Positions 7,771-18,218 of a stretch of DNA of 64,000 nucleotides are shown here, piece after piece. Under the pieces are notes generated by a model. It saw only the letters and a list, made by a program, of their open reading frames with translations. It was not told the origin of the DNA and did no database searches. This DNA is from Cellulosimicrobium terreum. Its GTDB lineage: Bacteria; Actinomycetota; Actinomycetes; Actinomycetales; Cellulomonadaceae. Made by a program: the position numbers and the translations under genes. Numbering within the stretch: the first letter of the stretch is position 1; the number at the start of each line of letters is the position of its first letter. The stretch is from positions 510,159 through 574,158 of the forward strand of contig JACYFD010000003.1 in assembly GCA_014803435.1 (NCBI GenBank), written 5' to 3'.

Positions 7771-8772
7771 ATGAGCTCGTCGACCGGTGACCTCGCGATC
7801 GAGGCCCGAGGCCTCGTCAAGCACTTCACGTCCGGCAAGTCCGTCACCAAGGCGGTCGACGGCGTCGACCTGTCCGTCCCCGAAGGCACCGTCCTCGGGG
7901 TGCTGGGACCCAACGGGGCCGGCAAGACCACCGCGGTGCGCATGCTCGCGACCCTGCTCCAGCCCGACGCCGGGACCGCGACGGTCCTCGGTCACGACGT
8001 GGTGCACGACGCCGACAAGGTGCGCTCCGTCGTCGGGCTCACCGGGCAGTACGCGTCCGTGGACGAGGACCTGACGGGGACCGAGAACCTCGTGATGCTC
8101 GCCCGCCTGTACGGGTTCCTCGGCGGGACCGCGCGCAAGCGGTCCGCCGACCTGCTCGACGCGTTCGGGCTCGGCGACGCGGGCGACCGCCAGGTCAAGA
8201 CCTACTCGGGCGGCATGCGTCGCCGCATCGACCTCGCCGCGAGCCTCGTCATGAGCCCGCGCGTGCTGTTCCTCGACGAACCGACGACCGGCCTCGACCC
8301 GCGCAGCCGCAACCAGGTCTGGGACATCGTGCGGGTCCTCGTGGCCGACGGCGCGACCGTCCTCCTCACCACGCAGTACCTGGAGGAGGCGGACCAGCTC
8401 GCGGACAAGATCGCGGTGATCGACCACGGCAAGGTCATCGCAGAGGGGACCGCGACCGAGCTCAAGCGGTCCGTGGGTCAGGGGGCCGTGCACCTGCGGC
8501 TCGCCGACTCCGCCCAGCGCTCGCGCGCTGCGGAGATCGTCGGCTCCGCCCTCGGGACGGACGTGTCCCTCGCGAACGACCCGTACGCCTTCTCCGCCCG
8601 TGTGCCCGACGACGGCGGCCCGGCCGTCGCGCGCCTGCTGCCCCTCCTGGGCGACGAGGGCATCACCGTCCCGGAGTTCACGCTCGGCCAGCCGAGCCTC
8701 GACGAGGTGTTCCTCGCCCTGACGGGCCAGCCGGTCGACGAGTCCGACGAGCAGATCGAGGAGGTGGCCTGA
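7771..8772 (+). CDS. ABC transporter ATP-binding protein, DrrA-like
   Basis: 333 residues. Walker A is GPNGAGKTT, the signature is [12 protein letters not shown], Walker B is [13 protein letters not shown], and the switch histidine region is [12 protein letters not shown]. The extra C-terminal segment ending [10 protein letters not shown] is typical of daunorubicin-resistance (DrrA) type exporters. It hydrolyses ATP to drive a small-molecule or lipid exporter, substrate unknown. GAGGAGGGAC precedes the ATG. The stop overlaps the ATG of the permease by one nucleotide (TGATG), so the two subunits are translationally coupled. Confidence 0.9.
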   Translation: MSSSTGDLAIEARGLVKHFTSGKSVTKAVDGVDLSVPEGTVLGVLGPNGAGKTTAVRMLATLLQPDAGTATVLGHDVVHDADKVRSVVGLTGQYASVDEDLTGTENLVMLARLYGFLGGTARKRSADLLDAFGLGDAGDRQVKTYSGGMRRRIDLAASLVMSPRVLFLDEPTTGLDPRSRNQVWDIVRVLVADGATVLLTTQYLEEADQLADKIAVIDHGKVIAEGTATELKRSVGQGAVHLRLADSAQRSRAAEIVGSALGTDVSLANDPYAFSARVPDDGGPAVARLLPLLGDEGITVPEFTLGQPSLDEVFLALTGQPVDESDEQIEEVA

Positions 8773-9620
8773 TGGCGACCGAGTCCAGCACCGCCGCCGA
8801 GCTGCGGGCACCCGAGGCGAGCGCGCTGCGCGCAGCGGTCGCGCTCGAGCACCGCCCCAGCCGACCCTCTCCCGTGTCGGCGACGCTCACGTACACGTGG
8901 CGCGCGCTCCTGAAGATCAAGCACGTGCCCGAGCAGCTCTTCGACGTCACCGTGTCGCCGATCATCTTCACGCTGATGTTCACGTACCTGTTCGGCGGGG
9001 CGCTCGCCGGCGACGTGACGAGCTACCTGCAGTTCCTCCTGCCCGGCATCCTCGTGCAGGCCGTGCTGTTCACGACGATCTACACGGGCTACACGATGAA
9101 CACGGACATCTCGAAGGGCGTGTTCGACCGGTTCCGCTCGCTGCCCGTGTGGCGGCCCGCACCGATCGTCGGCGCCCTCATGGGCGACACCGTGCGGTAC
9201 ACGATCGCGTCCGTCGTGACGCTCGCGCTCGGCCTGGTGCTCGGCTTCCGACCGCCGGGTGGTGTCGTCGGGGTCGTGCTCGGCGTCCTGCTGCTGCTCG
9301 TCTTCGCGTTCGCGCTGAGCTGGGTCTTCACGGCCCTCGGCCTCGTGCTGCGTTCGCCGAACGCCGTCATGGGCACGTCGATGCTGGTGCTCATGCCGCT
9401 GACGTTCGCGTCGAACATCTTCGTCGACCCGTCCACGATGCCCGTCGTCCTGCAGCGGTTCGTCGACATCAACCCGGTGACGCACCTCGTCACGGCGGTC
9501 CGTGGCCTCATGGGAGGCGACCCGGACCTCACCGCCGTCATGTGGGTGCTCGTGGCGTCGGTCGTGCTGACCGTCGTCCTCGCGCCGATCACGATGCGCC
9601 TCTACCGCAACCGCACCTGA
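8772..9620 (+). CDS. ABC-2 type permease, DrrB-like
   Basis: 282 residues with about six membrane segments: FDVTVSPIIFTLMFTYLFGG, then FLLPGILVQAVLFTTIYTGY, TIASVVTLALGLVLGF, VLGVLLLLVFAFALSWVF, ASNIFVDPSTMP before the fifth, and a final VLVASVVLTVVLAPI. The amphipathic DISKGVFDRFRSLPVWR loop is characteristic of the DrrB group. It pairs with the ATPase immediately upstream to form the membrane exporter. The first 35 residues are a cytoplasmic Ala/Glu-rich leader. Its stop is only 17 nt from the convergent cupin gene. Confidence 0.9.
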   Translation: MATESSTAAELRAPEASALRAAVALEHRPSRPSPVSATLTYTWRALLKIKHVPEQLFDVTVSPIIFTLMFTYLFGGALAGDVTSYLQFLLPGILVQAVLFTTIYTGYTMNTDISKGVFDRFRSLPVWRPAPIVGALMGDTVRYTIASVVTLALGLVLGFRPPGGVVGVVLGVLLLLVFAFALSWVFTALGLVLRSPNAVMGTSMLVLMPLTFASNIFVDPSTMPVVLQRFVDINPVTHLVTAVRGLMGGDPDLTAVMWVLVASVVLTVVLAPITMRLYRNRT

Positions 9621-9637
9621 CGCGAAGGCGCGATCGA

Positions 9638-9982
9638 TCACGCCTCGGCGCCAGCGACCTCGATGCCGCCGCCGGTCTCCAGGATCGTCGCGACGACATC
9701 CGTGAGCGCCCAGGTCTGGTGGACCTCGCCCGCAACCCAGAGGACGGCGTCGCCGGCGTCGAGCTCGGCGTCGGCACCGTCCTCGCCCACGACGCGCGCC
9801 CGGCCGCTCACGACCGTCAGCACCTGGTCCACCGTCGCGGGGTGCTCCCCGATGGTGCCTCCCGCGTCGATCCGGGCGACGTGCACGACCGCCGGGCCGC
9901 GCGCGCGACCGACGGGCACCATCTCGACGTCGGCACTGCCGAAGTGCGTCAACGGGTGAGCAGGAAGGCGATAGATCCGCAT
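9638..9982 (-). CDS. Small cupin-domain protein
   Basis: 114 residues forming one cupin barrel. The first motif is degenerate (GGTIGEHPATVDQVLTVVSG) and the second is AVLWVAGEVHQTWA, retaining one histidine. Metal ligands are therefore incomplete, which argues for a binding or sensor role rather than a dioxygenase. It is convergent with the ABC exporter and lies 45 nt downstream of the universal stress gene on the same strand, so it may be read as its second cistron. Function unknown. Confidence 0.75.
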   Translation of the reverse strand: MRIYRLPAHPLTHFGSADVEMVPVGRARGPAVVHVARIDAGGTIGEHPATVDQVLTVVSGRARVVGEDGADAELDAGDAVLWVAGEVHQTWALTDVVATILETGGGIEVAGAEA

Positions 9983-10027
9983 CGGCGCATCGTCCCAGCA
10001 CGCACGACCACCGAGACGTGGGTCTGC

Positions 10028-10951
10028 TCAGTCCGACTCGGTGTCGTCGTCGCACTTCTTGGTCACGACCATGACCGGGCACGCCGAGTGGTGCAGCACG
10101 GCCTGGCTCGTGGAGCCGAGCAGGAGCCCCCGGAAGCCGCCGCGGCCGCGGGAGCCCACGACGATGAGGTCGGTCGCGGTCGAGAACTCGGTGAGCAGCT
10201 CGGCCCCGGTGCCGTCGAGGACGATGCGCTTGATCGTCACGCCGGGGTTCTCGGCCTCGTGCCGGTCGATGATGACGTTGAGACCCTCGGTGACGTCGGC
10301 GAGGACCTGTTCGTGGTCGATGGACGCGGGCAGCCAGGCGAGAAGCCCGGCGCCGGCACCGACGGGGACGCCGGCGACCGCCACGAGCTCGGCACCCCAT
10401 GCCTGTGCCTGCCGGATCGCGTGGCGGAGCGCGATCTCCGCTGTCGGCGACCCGTCGACCCCGACCACGACCCGTCGCAGCGGCGTGACCGGCGGCAGCT
10501 CCTCGCCGGTCCCGTCAGCACGGAGCGGCACGACGACGGTCGGGCAGCGCGCGTGCGCCGGGAGCGCGGAGGAGACGGTCCCGAGGAGGCGCTCGGTGAA
10601 GCCGCCGCGACCACGGGTGCCGACGACGGCGAGCGAGTGCTCCGCGGACATCTCGACGAGGACACCGGCGGCGTCACCGGTGGTCACGGTCGCGGTCGTG
10701 CGGACGCCGGCGGCCTCCGACCGGAGGCGTGCCTCCTCGAGGACGGCCCGCGCACCCTCCTGGATGGCGGAGTCGTCGAGCGCCGCGTACCCGCCGTCGA
10801 GCGACGCGGCGGTGAAGGACGGGAGCGAGTAGGTGCACACGACGTGCAGCCCCCAGCCGACCTGTCGCGCGTAGGCCGCGGCCCAGTCGAGGGCGTGCAG
10901 GCTGGGTGCGGAGCCGTCGACTCCGACGAGAACCGTGTCCGTGCGGGTCAT
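10028..10951 (-). CDS. Universal stress protein, tandem Usp domains
   Basis: 307 residues with two Usp domains. Domain 1 (about 1-145) starts LVGVDGSAPSLHALDWA and ends with the nucleotide motif GTRGRGGFTERLLGTVSSAL. Domain 2 (about 155-300) starts VVVGVDGSPTAEIALRHA and ends GSRGRGGFRGLLLGSTSQAV. Both retain the G2xG9GS-type ATP-binding signature. Such tandem Usp proteins are cytosolic and linked to hypoxia or stationary-phase stress in actinobacteria; ATP binding is predicted, enzymatic activity is not. Confidence 0.92.
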   Translation of the reverse strand: MTRTDTVLVGVDGSAPSLHALDWAAAYARQVGWGLHVVCTYSLPSFTAASLDGGYAALDDSAIQEGARAVLEEARLRSEAAGVRTTATVTTGDAAGVLVEMSAEHSLAVVGTRGRGGFTERLLGTVSSALPAHARCPTVVVPLRADGTGEELPPVTPLRRVVVGVDGSPTAEIALRHAIRQAQAWGAELVAVAGVPVGAGAGLLAWLPASIDHEQVLADVTEGLNVIIDRHEAENPGVTIKRIVLDGTGAELLTEFSTATDLIVVGSRGRGGFRGLLLGSTSQAVLHHSACPVMVVTKKCDDDTESD

Positions 10952-11093
10952 CGCTGACTCTCCTCTCGACGGCCGGCGTCGTCAGGTGACGTCATCGCCG
11001 AACCGTGTGTCGCAGTGCACAGCGTGCGCACCCCTGTGCTCGGGATCGTACCCACGCCGGGCCGAGTGCAGGTAACGAACAAGTCAAGAATGC

Positions 11094-11141
11094 CACGAAC
11101 CCCGCCCTCACGCGACGAGGTCGCGGAGAACGGGGTTCGTG
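11094..11141 (-). terminator. Terminator hairpin after the NlpC/P60 gene
   Basis: CACGAACCCCG (11094-11104) pairs perfectly with CGGGGTTCGTG (11131-11141). An inner stem CGCGAC/GTCGCG (11111-11116, 11120-11125) forms the top. It lies 27 nt past the endopeptidase stop. There is no U-tract, as is common at high GC. Confidence 0.7.
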
Positions 11142-11167
11142 ATGCGTTCGAGGTGGTGCGGCGTCGC

Positions 11168-11986
<819 letters not shown>

Positions 11987-12000
11987 AGTTGCCTCTCCTG

Positions 12001-12158
12001 TACGCCTACGAAGTCAGCTGTCGGGTTCGGGTAGGAGATGCACCCGGCCCTGCGGACCGAAGTCCGTCGGGCTTCACCCCGAGGACGCTGTCTCCAGCGC
12101 CCGGAAGTGGGTCCCCCGCCCCTGTCGTCGGGTTGTCGTGAACCTCTTGCGGTGACAG
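12001..12158 (-). ncRNA. ydaO/yuaA (c-di-AMP) riboswitch
   Basis: Read on the minus strand, the leader contains the conserved blocks of this class in the right order: CACCGCAAGAGG near the 5' edge, CGGGGGACCCA, GGGGUGAA, and the 3' block CCGAACCCGACAGCUGAC followed by UUCGUAGGCGUA. Variable stem-loops lie between them. The aptamer ends directly before AGGAGAG and the GTG of the NlpC/P60 gene. In actinobacteria this class commonly precedes cell-wall hydrolase and resuscitation-factor genes and senses c-di-AMP. Edges are approximate to about 10 nt. Confidence 0.92.
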
Positions 12159-12214
12159 GGCTCGGCGTCCGCTCAAGGGCTCCGCCGGACGGGTATTCCG
12201 GTGGAGCAGGTCTG

Positions 12215-12243
12215 ACCGTACAGGACCCTCCAGCAAAAGTCAC
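12215..12243 (-). promoter_or_regulatory. Candidate promoter of the riboswitch transcript
   Basis: On the minus strand GTGACT (12238-12243) and TACGGT (12215-12220) are separated by 17 nt, acceptable -35 and -10 elements about 55 nt upstream of the aptamer. Upstream of this towards serC I see nothing else convincing. Confidence 0.35.
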
Positions 12244-12393
12244 GTTCCCATCACGGTGCTCGGGACGCGGCCGGCCCGCCGCGACGTCGGCGCAGGTCAG
12301 GACGGCTGACCCGCCGGGTGAGCGCGCTCCCACGACCGCCTCCCGAGTCCGCCCACGACGGGCACGCGGACGGCGGCGCGGGTCCGCGCGTAG

Positions 12394-13524
<1,131 letters not shown>

Positions 13525-13552
13525 CCCGGCCCGGGCACGAGAACCGGCAGGC

Positions 13553-14899
13553 TCAGGCGGCGCGGGCCGCCTCCTCCGCGTCGTCGGCCCCGAACCGGCG
13601 CCGCGCCTCGGCACGGGCGCCCGACTCCACGGGCGCCCCCGCGTCCAGGTAACGCACGAGCAGGTGCGGCCGCTGCAGGACGCGGTAGCGGACGCGGAGG
13701 TGCCAGCTGCGCACGGCCCACACGGCGGCGCCGACGGTGACGACGACGCCCGTGATGGCGCCGATCCCGATCCCCCAGCGCGGCCCCCACGTCTCGGCGA
13801 TCCAGCCGACGAGGGGCGAGCCGATCGGCGTCGACCCGAGGAAGACGATCATGTACAGCGACATGACGCGCCCTCGCATCACGGGGTCGACGGACATCTG
13901 GATGGTCGTGTTCGCCGCGGTCATCATCGTGAGCGACGCGAGACCGACGGGGATGCACATGAGCGCGTAGAGCGTGTAGGTCGGCATGAGCGCCTGGATG
14001 CCCATCGCGACGGAGAAGGCGAACGCGGCCCCGATGACGAGCCGCACGCGCGGTCGGTCCCGGCGCGCGGCGAGGAGCGCACCGGTCAGGGATCCGATCG
14101 CGAGGATCGACCCGAGGATGCCGAACTCCCCCGGGCCCTTGTCGAACTCGACCCGCGCCATCAGCGCGGACGTGAGCTGGAAGTTGAGCCCGAAGGCCGA
14201 GACGACGCCCAGCACGACCATGATCACGAGGATGTCGGTGCGGCCGCGCACGTAGTGGATGCCCTCGCGGATCTGCCCCTTCGCACGCAAGACGTGCGGC
14301 ATGACGTGCAGCTCCGATGTGCGCATCAGGGCGAGCGCTCCGATCGTCGCGGCGAACGTGATGCCGTTGACGACGAAGATCCAGCCCGGCCCGACGACGG
14401 CGATGAGGAGACCGGAGACGCCGGGGCCGACGAGGCGGGCGGCGTTGAACGACGCGCTGTTCAGCCCGACGGCGTTGGAGAGCCGGTCGCTGGGGACCAT
14501 CTCCGCGACGAACGTCTGACGCACGGGGTTGTCGAACGCGGTGACGACCCCGAGCAGCGTGGCGAACACGTAGACGTGCCACAGCTGCACGGCGCCGGTG
14601 AGGACGAGGGCGCCGAGCGCGAGCGCGAGGACGCCCATCGCGCCCTGGGTCGCCATGAGGAGCCGGCGCCTGGGCAGCCGGTCCGCGAGGACGCCCGCCC
14701 AGGCGGACAGCGCGATGACGGGCACGAACTGGAGGGCGGTCACGATGCCGACGGCCACGCCGGAGTTGTCGGTCAGGACCGTCAGGACGAGCCAGTCCTG
14801 GGCGATGCGCTGCATCCAGGTGCCGATGTTGGCGACGAGCGCGGCGGAGAACCAGACGCGGTAGTTGTAGTAGCGGAGCGAGGCGAAGGTGCGGCTCAT
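13553..14899 (-). CDS. MFS transporter (MarR-linked)
   Basis: 448 residues with about 12 membrane helices and a basic C-terminal tail. The loop LADRLPRRRLLMATQG between helices 2 and 3 is the MFS signature, and WMQRIAQDWLVLTVL near the N-terminus is typical of the enterobactin/macrolide-exporter-like MFS group. Probably a proton-driven drug or metabolite exporter. The ATG at 14897-14899 overlaps the MarR stop as ATGA, so it is translated directly after its probable regulator. Confidence 0.88.
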   Translation of the reverse strand: MSRTFASLRYYNYRVWFSAALVANIGTWMQRIAQDWLVLTVLTDNSGVAVGIVTALQFVPVIALSAWAGVLADRLPRRRLLMATQGAMGVLALALGALVLTGAVQLWHVYVFATLLGVVTAFDNPVRQTFVAEMVPSDRLSNAVGLNSASFNAARLVGPGVSGLLIAVVGPGWIFVVNGITFAATIGALALMRTSELHVMPHVLRAKGQIREGIHYVRGRTDILVIMVVLGVVSAFGLNFQLTSALMARVEFDKGPGEFGILGSILAIGSLTGALLAARRDRPRVRLVIGAAFAFSVAMGIQALMPTYTLYALMCIPVGLASLTMMTAANTTIQMSVDPVMRGRVMSLYMIVFLGSTPIGSPLVGWIAETWGPRWGIGIGAITGVVVTVGAAVWAVRSWHLRVRYRVLQRPHLLVRYLDAGAPVESGARAEARRRFGADDAEEAARAA

Positions 14900-15354
14900 C
14901 GGGCGGCGATCCTGATCAGCAGGTCGCTGGCGCGGGCCAAGGTCTCTCTCTCGTCCGGGGTGAGGGTGGACAGCTGCTGCGTGAGCCACGCGGTCCGACG
15001 ACGTCGCGTCTCGGCGACCTCGTGCGTCCCGGCGTCGGTGAGCCGGACGACGACCTGGCGCCGGTCGGTCTCGTGCTCGGCCTTCTCGACCAGTCCGAGC
15101 TCGACGAGCCGGTTCACGGCGCGGGTCATCGACGGGGGCCGCACGCGCTCGTGCTCGGCGAGCGCACCGGGCGACATGGCGCCGTGCTTGTGCAGGACGG
15201 TGAGGACGCCGAACTGACCCTCGGGAAGGTCGGCGCCGCCGCGCTGGGCGCGCAGGCGGCGGGAGACGCGGGTCAGGGCGACGCGCAGCTCGCCGCCGAG
15301 GGTCGCGGGTCGGCACTGATCACGCGTGGGGGCACCAGGTTCCGCAGGAGGCAT
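14896..15354 (-). CDS. MarR-family transcriptional regulator
   Basis: 152 residues. The winged helix includes LPEGQFGVLTVLHKHGAMSP, then RPPSMTRAVNRLVELGLVEK (recognition helix) and the wing ETDRRQVVVRLTDAG with the conserved DxRxxxV pattern; N- and C-terminal helices dimerise. It is the first gene of a regulator-transporter operon with the MFS gene, so it most likely represses both until a ligand binds. A dyad operator lies immediately before its ATG, suggesting autorepression. Confidence 0.92.
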   Translation of the reverse strand: MPPAEPGAPTRDQCRPATLGGELRVALTRVSRRLRAQRGGADLPEGQFGVLTVLHKHGAMSPGALAEHERVRPPSMTRAVNRLVELGLVEKAEHETDRRQVVVRLTDAGTHEVAETRRRRTAWLTQQLSTLTPDERETLARASDLLIRIAAR

Positions 15355-15359
15355 GATCG

Positions 15360-15385
15360 TTACCCTAACTCATTACCTTGGGTAA
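15360..15385. promoter_or_regulatory. MarR-type operator dyad
   Basis: TTACC (15373-15377), TTG, GGTAA (15381-15385) is a perfect dyad. The outer halves TTACCC (15360-15365) and GGGTAA (15380-15385) form a second overlapping one. It begins 6 nt upstream of the MarR start in an unusually AT-rich patch, so binding would occlude the promoter or leader. Confidence 0.6.
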
Positions 15386-15413
15386 GAGTATGGGATGAGA
15401 GCGGCGTCACGCC

Positions 15414-16664
15414 TCAGGGCACGTACGCCACCACGACCTGCCCGCTCCCGCGGGCCGCGAGCGGACCGGTCGAGTGCGGCACGAACACGGACTCGCCGCG
15501 CGCGAGGGTGACGTCCGCACGGGTCGCGCCCGACCCACCCGTCAGCACCACCTCCCCCGCGAGGCACAGGACGACCCGGGGACCGGCGTCAGGCAGCTCG
15601 GCGACCGCACCGGCCGCCACCCGCCCCGCGCGCAGGGCGAACTCGGCGACAGGGGGCCGGTAGGTCGTCAGGCCCGAGGTCGCGTCGAGCGACACGCGCG
15701 GGCGCGCGGCCGGCCCGGGCGCGCACGTCGCGCACTCGAGCAGGGCGTCCACGTCGACGCGCTTGCTCGTCAGACCGGCACGCAGCACGTTGTCCGAGCT
15801 CGCCATGACCTCGACCGCGCACCCGGACAGGTAGGCGTGCACGTGCCCCGAGGGCACGAACATCGACTCCCCCGGCTCCAGCGTGACCCGGTTGAGCATG
15901 AGCGAGACGAGGGCCCCGGGGTCACCCGGGTGCTGGTCCGCGAGGGCGAGGACCGTGGCGTCGCCCCGGACGGACGGCGACGCCCCGGCCTCGTACCGCG
16001 CCCGGACGGAGGCGACGGACCGCGCGAGGTCGGCCGCGACGTCGGGCTCCGACCGGGCGTGCAGGACGAGCGTGAACGCCTCGCGCACGCCCGCCTCGGT
16101 CGGGCGCGCGGCGAGCGCACCCCGCATGCGCGCGGCGAGCTCGCCCTCGACGCCGTCGAGGAGCCGCAGGATGCGCACCGGCCGACGGAAGCCGGACAAC
16201 CCCTCGAACCGCGTGAGCGCGACGACCATCTCCGGCTTGTGCTGGTCGTCGTGGAAGCTGCGCAGCGGCGAGTCGCGCGCGACGCCCTCCCGGTTCTCCC
16301 GGTTGAACCCGGCCCGCGCGAGGTGCGGGCGCGGGTGCACCTGGAGCGAGAGCGCGCGCTCCGCCGCCAGGACCTTGAACAGGTAGGGCAGGCGCGGACC
16401 GTAGTCGTCCAGCACGCGGCGCCCCAGCACGGCGAGCGGCTCGGCGCGGACCAGGTCCGCGAGCGTGCCACCCGACGCCACCCGCGAGGGTGCCATCGGG
16501 TGCGCCCCCATCCACAGCTCGGCGGCCGGCCGGCCGTCGACCTCGTGCCCGAGCAGCTCCTGGATCGCGGTGCGCGAACCCCAGTCGTACCGCTGGACGG
16601 TGTTCTGCAGGACGTGGAACGGAGCGGCTCTGTGGACCGGGGTTCGGGGCGCGGCGTGCGGCAT
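15414..16664 (-). CDS. manA: Mannose-6-phosphate isomerase, class I
   Basis: 416 residues. Zinc-site motifs of type I phosphomannose isomerase are clear: LSLQVHPRPHLA, then DDQHKPEMVVALTRFEGLSGF with the conserved Lys-Pro-Glu, and the later FVPSGHVHAYL region. The opening NTVQRYDWGSRTAIQELLG is the usual N-terminal signature. It interconverts mannose-6-phosphate and fructose-6-phosphate, feeding GDP-mannose synthesis for glycans, which fits a glycosylphosphotransferase two genes away. The ATG is 10 nt downstream of the permease stop, so co-transcription is likely. Confidence 0.93.
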   Translation of the reverse strand: MPHAAPRTPVHRAAPFHVLQNTVQRYDWGSRTAIQELLGHEVDGRPAAELWMGAHPMAPSRVASGGTLADLVRAEPLAVLGRRVLDDYGPRLPYLFKVLAAERALSLQVHPRPHLARAGFNRENREGVARDSPLRSFHDDQHKPEMVVALTRFEGLSGFRRPVRILRLLDGVEGELAARMRGALAARPTEAGVREAFTLVLHARSEPDVAADLARSVASVRARYEAGASPSVRGDATVLALADQHPGDPGALVSLMLNRVTLEPGESMFVPSGHVHAYLSGCAVEVMASSDNVLRAGLTSKRVDVDALLECATCAPGPAARPRVSLDATSGLTTYRPPVAEFALRAGRVAAGAVAELPDAGPRVVLCLAGEVVLTGGSGATRADVTLARGESVFVPHSTGPLAARGSGQVVVAYVP

Positions 16665-16674
16665 CTGGCGGAAC

Positions 16675-18147
16675 CTACAGGCCGAGTGCGTCCTGGATCG
16701 GTCCGAGAAGGAAATAGACGACGAACATCGCCGACGCGACCCACATGAGCGGGTGGATCGCGCGCACCTTCCCGAGCGCGAGCTTGATGAGCACGAACGC
16801 GAGGAAACCGACCCCGATGCCGTCCGCGATGGAGTACGTGAACGGCATGATCACGATCGTGAGGAACGCGGGGATCGAGATCTCCATGTCCCGCCAGGAG
16901 ATGCCCGCGATCTGCGTCATCATGAGGAACCCGACGAACACCAGCGCCGGCGCCGCCGCCTCGTACGGCACGAGCGCGACCAGCGGGGAGAGGAACGTCG
17001 CGAGCAGGAACGCGACGCCCGTGACGACGGACGCCAGGCCCGTCCGCGCGCCCTCGCCCACGCCCGTGGTGGACTCGACGAAGCTCGTGTTGGACGACAC
17101 CGACCCCGCGCCACCGGCCGCGGCGGCGATCGAGTCGACGACGAGGATCGCGCGCGTGCGCGGCGGGTTGCCGTCCTTGTCGAGGAGCTTCGCCTCGGCC
17201 CCGACGGCGACCATCGTGCCCATCGTGTCGAAGAAGTCGGCGAGCAGGAGCGAGAAGATCAGCAGCACGACGGTGACGGTCGCGATGTTCTCGAACGAGC
17301 CGAGGAGCGAGAACTGCCCGATCAGCCCGAAGTCGGGGACGTCGACGACACCCGAGAAGGTCGGCGCGTTGAGGTTGAACCCGTCGGGGTTGGTCCCGTC
17401 CGGTCCCTTCGCGCCGATGTGCAGCGTGTTCTCCAGCACGACGGCGAGCGCCGTCGCGGTGAGGATCGCGACGAGCAGCGCGCCCCGGACCTTGCGGACC
17501 CACAGCACGATCGTCAGTGCGAGTCCCACGACGAACACGAGGATGGGCCACGTGCCCAGGTTGCCGAGCGCGAGGACCGTGCCGTTGCCCGCGGTGACGA
17601 AGCCCGCGTTGACGAACCCGATGAGCGCGATGAACAGGCCGATGCCCACGCTGATCGCGGTCTTGAGCCCCACGGGGACGGCCTTGAACACGGCCTCGCG
17701 GAACCCGGTGAGGACGAGCAGCAGGATGATGAGGCCCTCGATGACGACGAGGCCCATCGCGTCCGCCCAGCTGACGCCGGGGAGCGAGGCGATCGAGTAC
17801 GCGACCACCGCGTTGAGTCCCAGCCCGGTCGCGAGACCGAGCGGGAAGTTGGCGAAGACGCCCATCGCGATGGTCATGACCCCGGCCACCAGCGCGGTCG
17901 CCGCGGCGACCTTGCCGAAGTCCGGCTCGGACCCACCGCCGAGGAACGAGCCCGTGCCGTCCTGGACCGTACCGATGATGAGGGGGTTCAGCACGATGAT
18001 GTAGGCCATCGCGAAGAACGTGACGAGACCACCACGGATCTCGGTTCCGATCGTGGAGCCGCGCTCCGTGATGCGGAAGTAGCGGTCGACGCCGCTGGTG
18101 GCGGGCGGACGCTCGGCAGGAGCGTCCTGGACGGGTGTGCTGGACAT
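16675..18147 (-). CDS. NCS2-family purine permease, AzgA/PbuG-like (guanine/hypoxanthine)
   Basis: 490 residues with about 12-13 membrane helices. EIRGGLVTFFAMAYIIVLNP at the N-terminus, FFDTMGTMVAVGAEA in the middle and NTSFVESTTGVGEGARTGL are the AzgA-subfamily signatures that distinguish it from UraA-type uracil permeases. Proton symport of guanine, hypoxanthine or adenine is expected. The ATG at 18145-18147 gives a family-like N-terminus (MSSTPVQDAP) but lacks a Shine-Dalgarno sequence; a GTG at 18192 is the alternative. Confidence 0.88.
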   Translation of the reverse strand: MSSTPVQDAPAERPPATSGVDRYFRITERGSTIGTEIRGGLVTFFAMAYIIVLNPLIIGTVQDGTGSFLGGGSEPDFGKVAAATALVAGVMTIAMGVFANFPLGLATGLGLNAVVAYSIASLPGVSWADAMGLVVIEGLIILLLVLTGFREAVFKAVPVGLKTAISVGIGLFIALIGFVNAGFVTAGNGTVLALGNLGTWPILVFVVGLALTIVLWVRKVRGALLVAILTATALAVVLENTLHIGAKGPDGTNPDGFNLNAPTFSGVVDVPDFGLIGQFSLLGSFENIATVTVVLLIFSLLLADFFDTMGTMVAVGAEAKLLDKDGNPPRTRAILVVDSIAAAAGGAGSVSSNTSFVESTTGVGEGARTGLASVVTGVAFLLATFLSPLVALVPYEAAAPALVFVGFLMMTQIAGISWRDMEISIPAFLTIVIMPFTYSIADGIGVGFLAFVLIKLALGKVRAIHPLMWVASAMFVVYFLLGPIQDALGL

Positions 18148-18218
18148 GGGAGAGATGGTGCCAGACCCGTGTCTCGATGGTGTAAACGGCACGCTCGACC
18201 GGCTGCGCCGCCCCCGGC

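Noticed and set aside
9627-9644. Short palindromic stretch GGCGCGATCGATCACGCC between the ABC permease and cupin genes as terminator
   Set aside because: It has no loop, one mismatch, and overlaps the cupin stop codon; too weak to list as a terminator.
12315-12332. Inverted sequence TGAGCGCGCTCCCA upstream of serC resembling a CebR box
   Set aside because: The central AGCGCT of the box is expanded to AGCGCGCT, changing half-site spacing by two bases, and serC is not an expected target.
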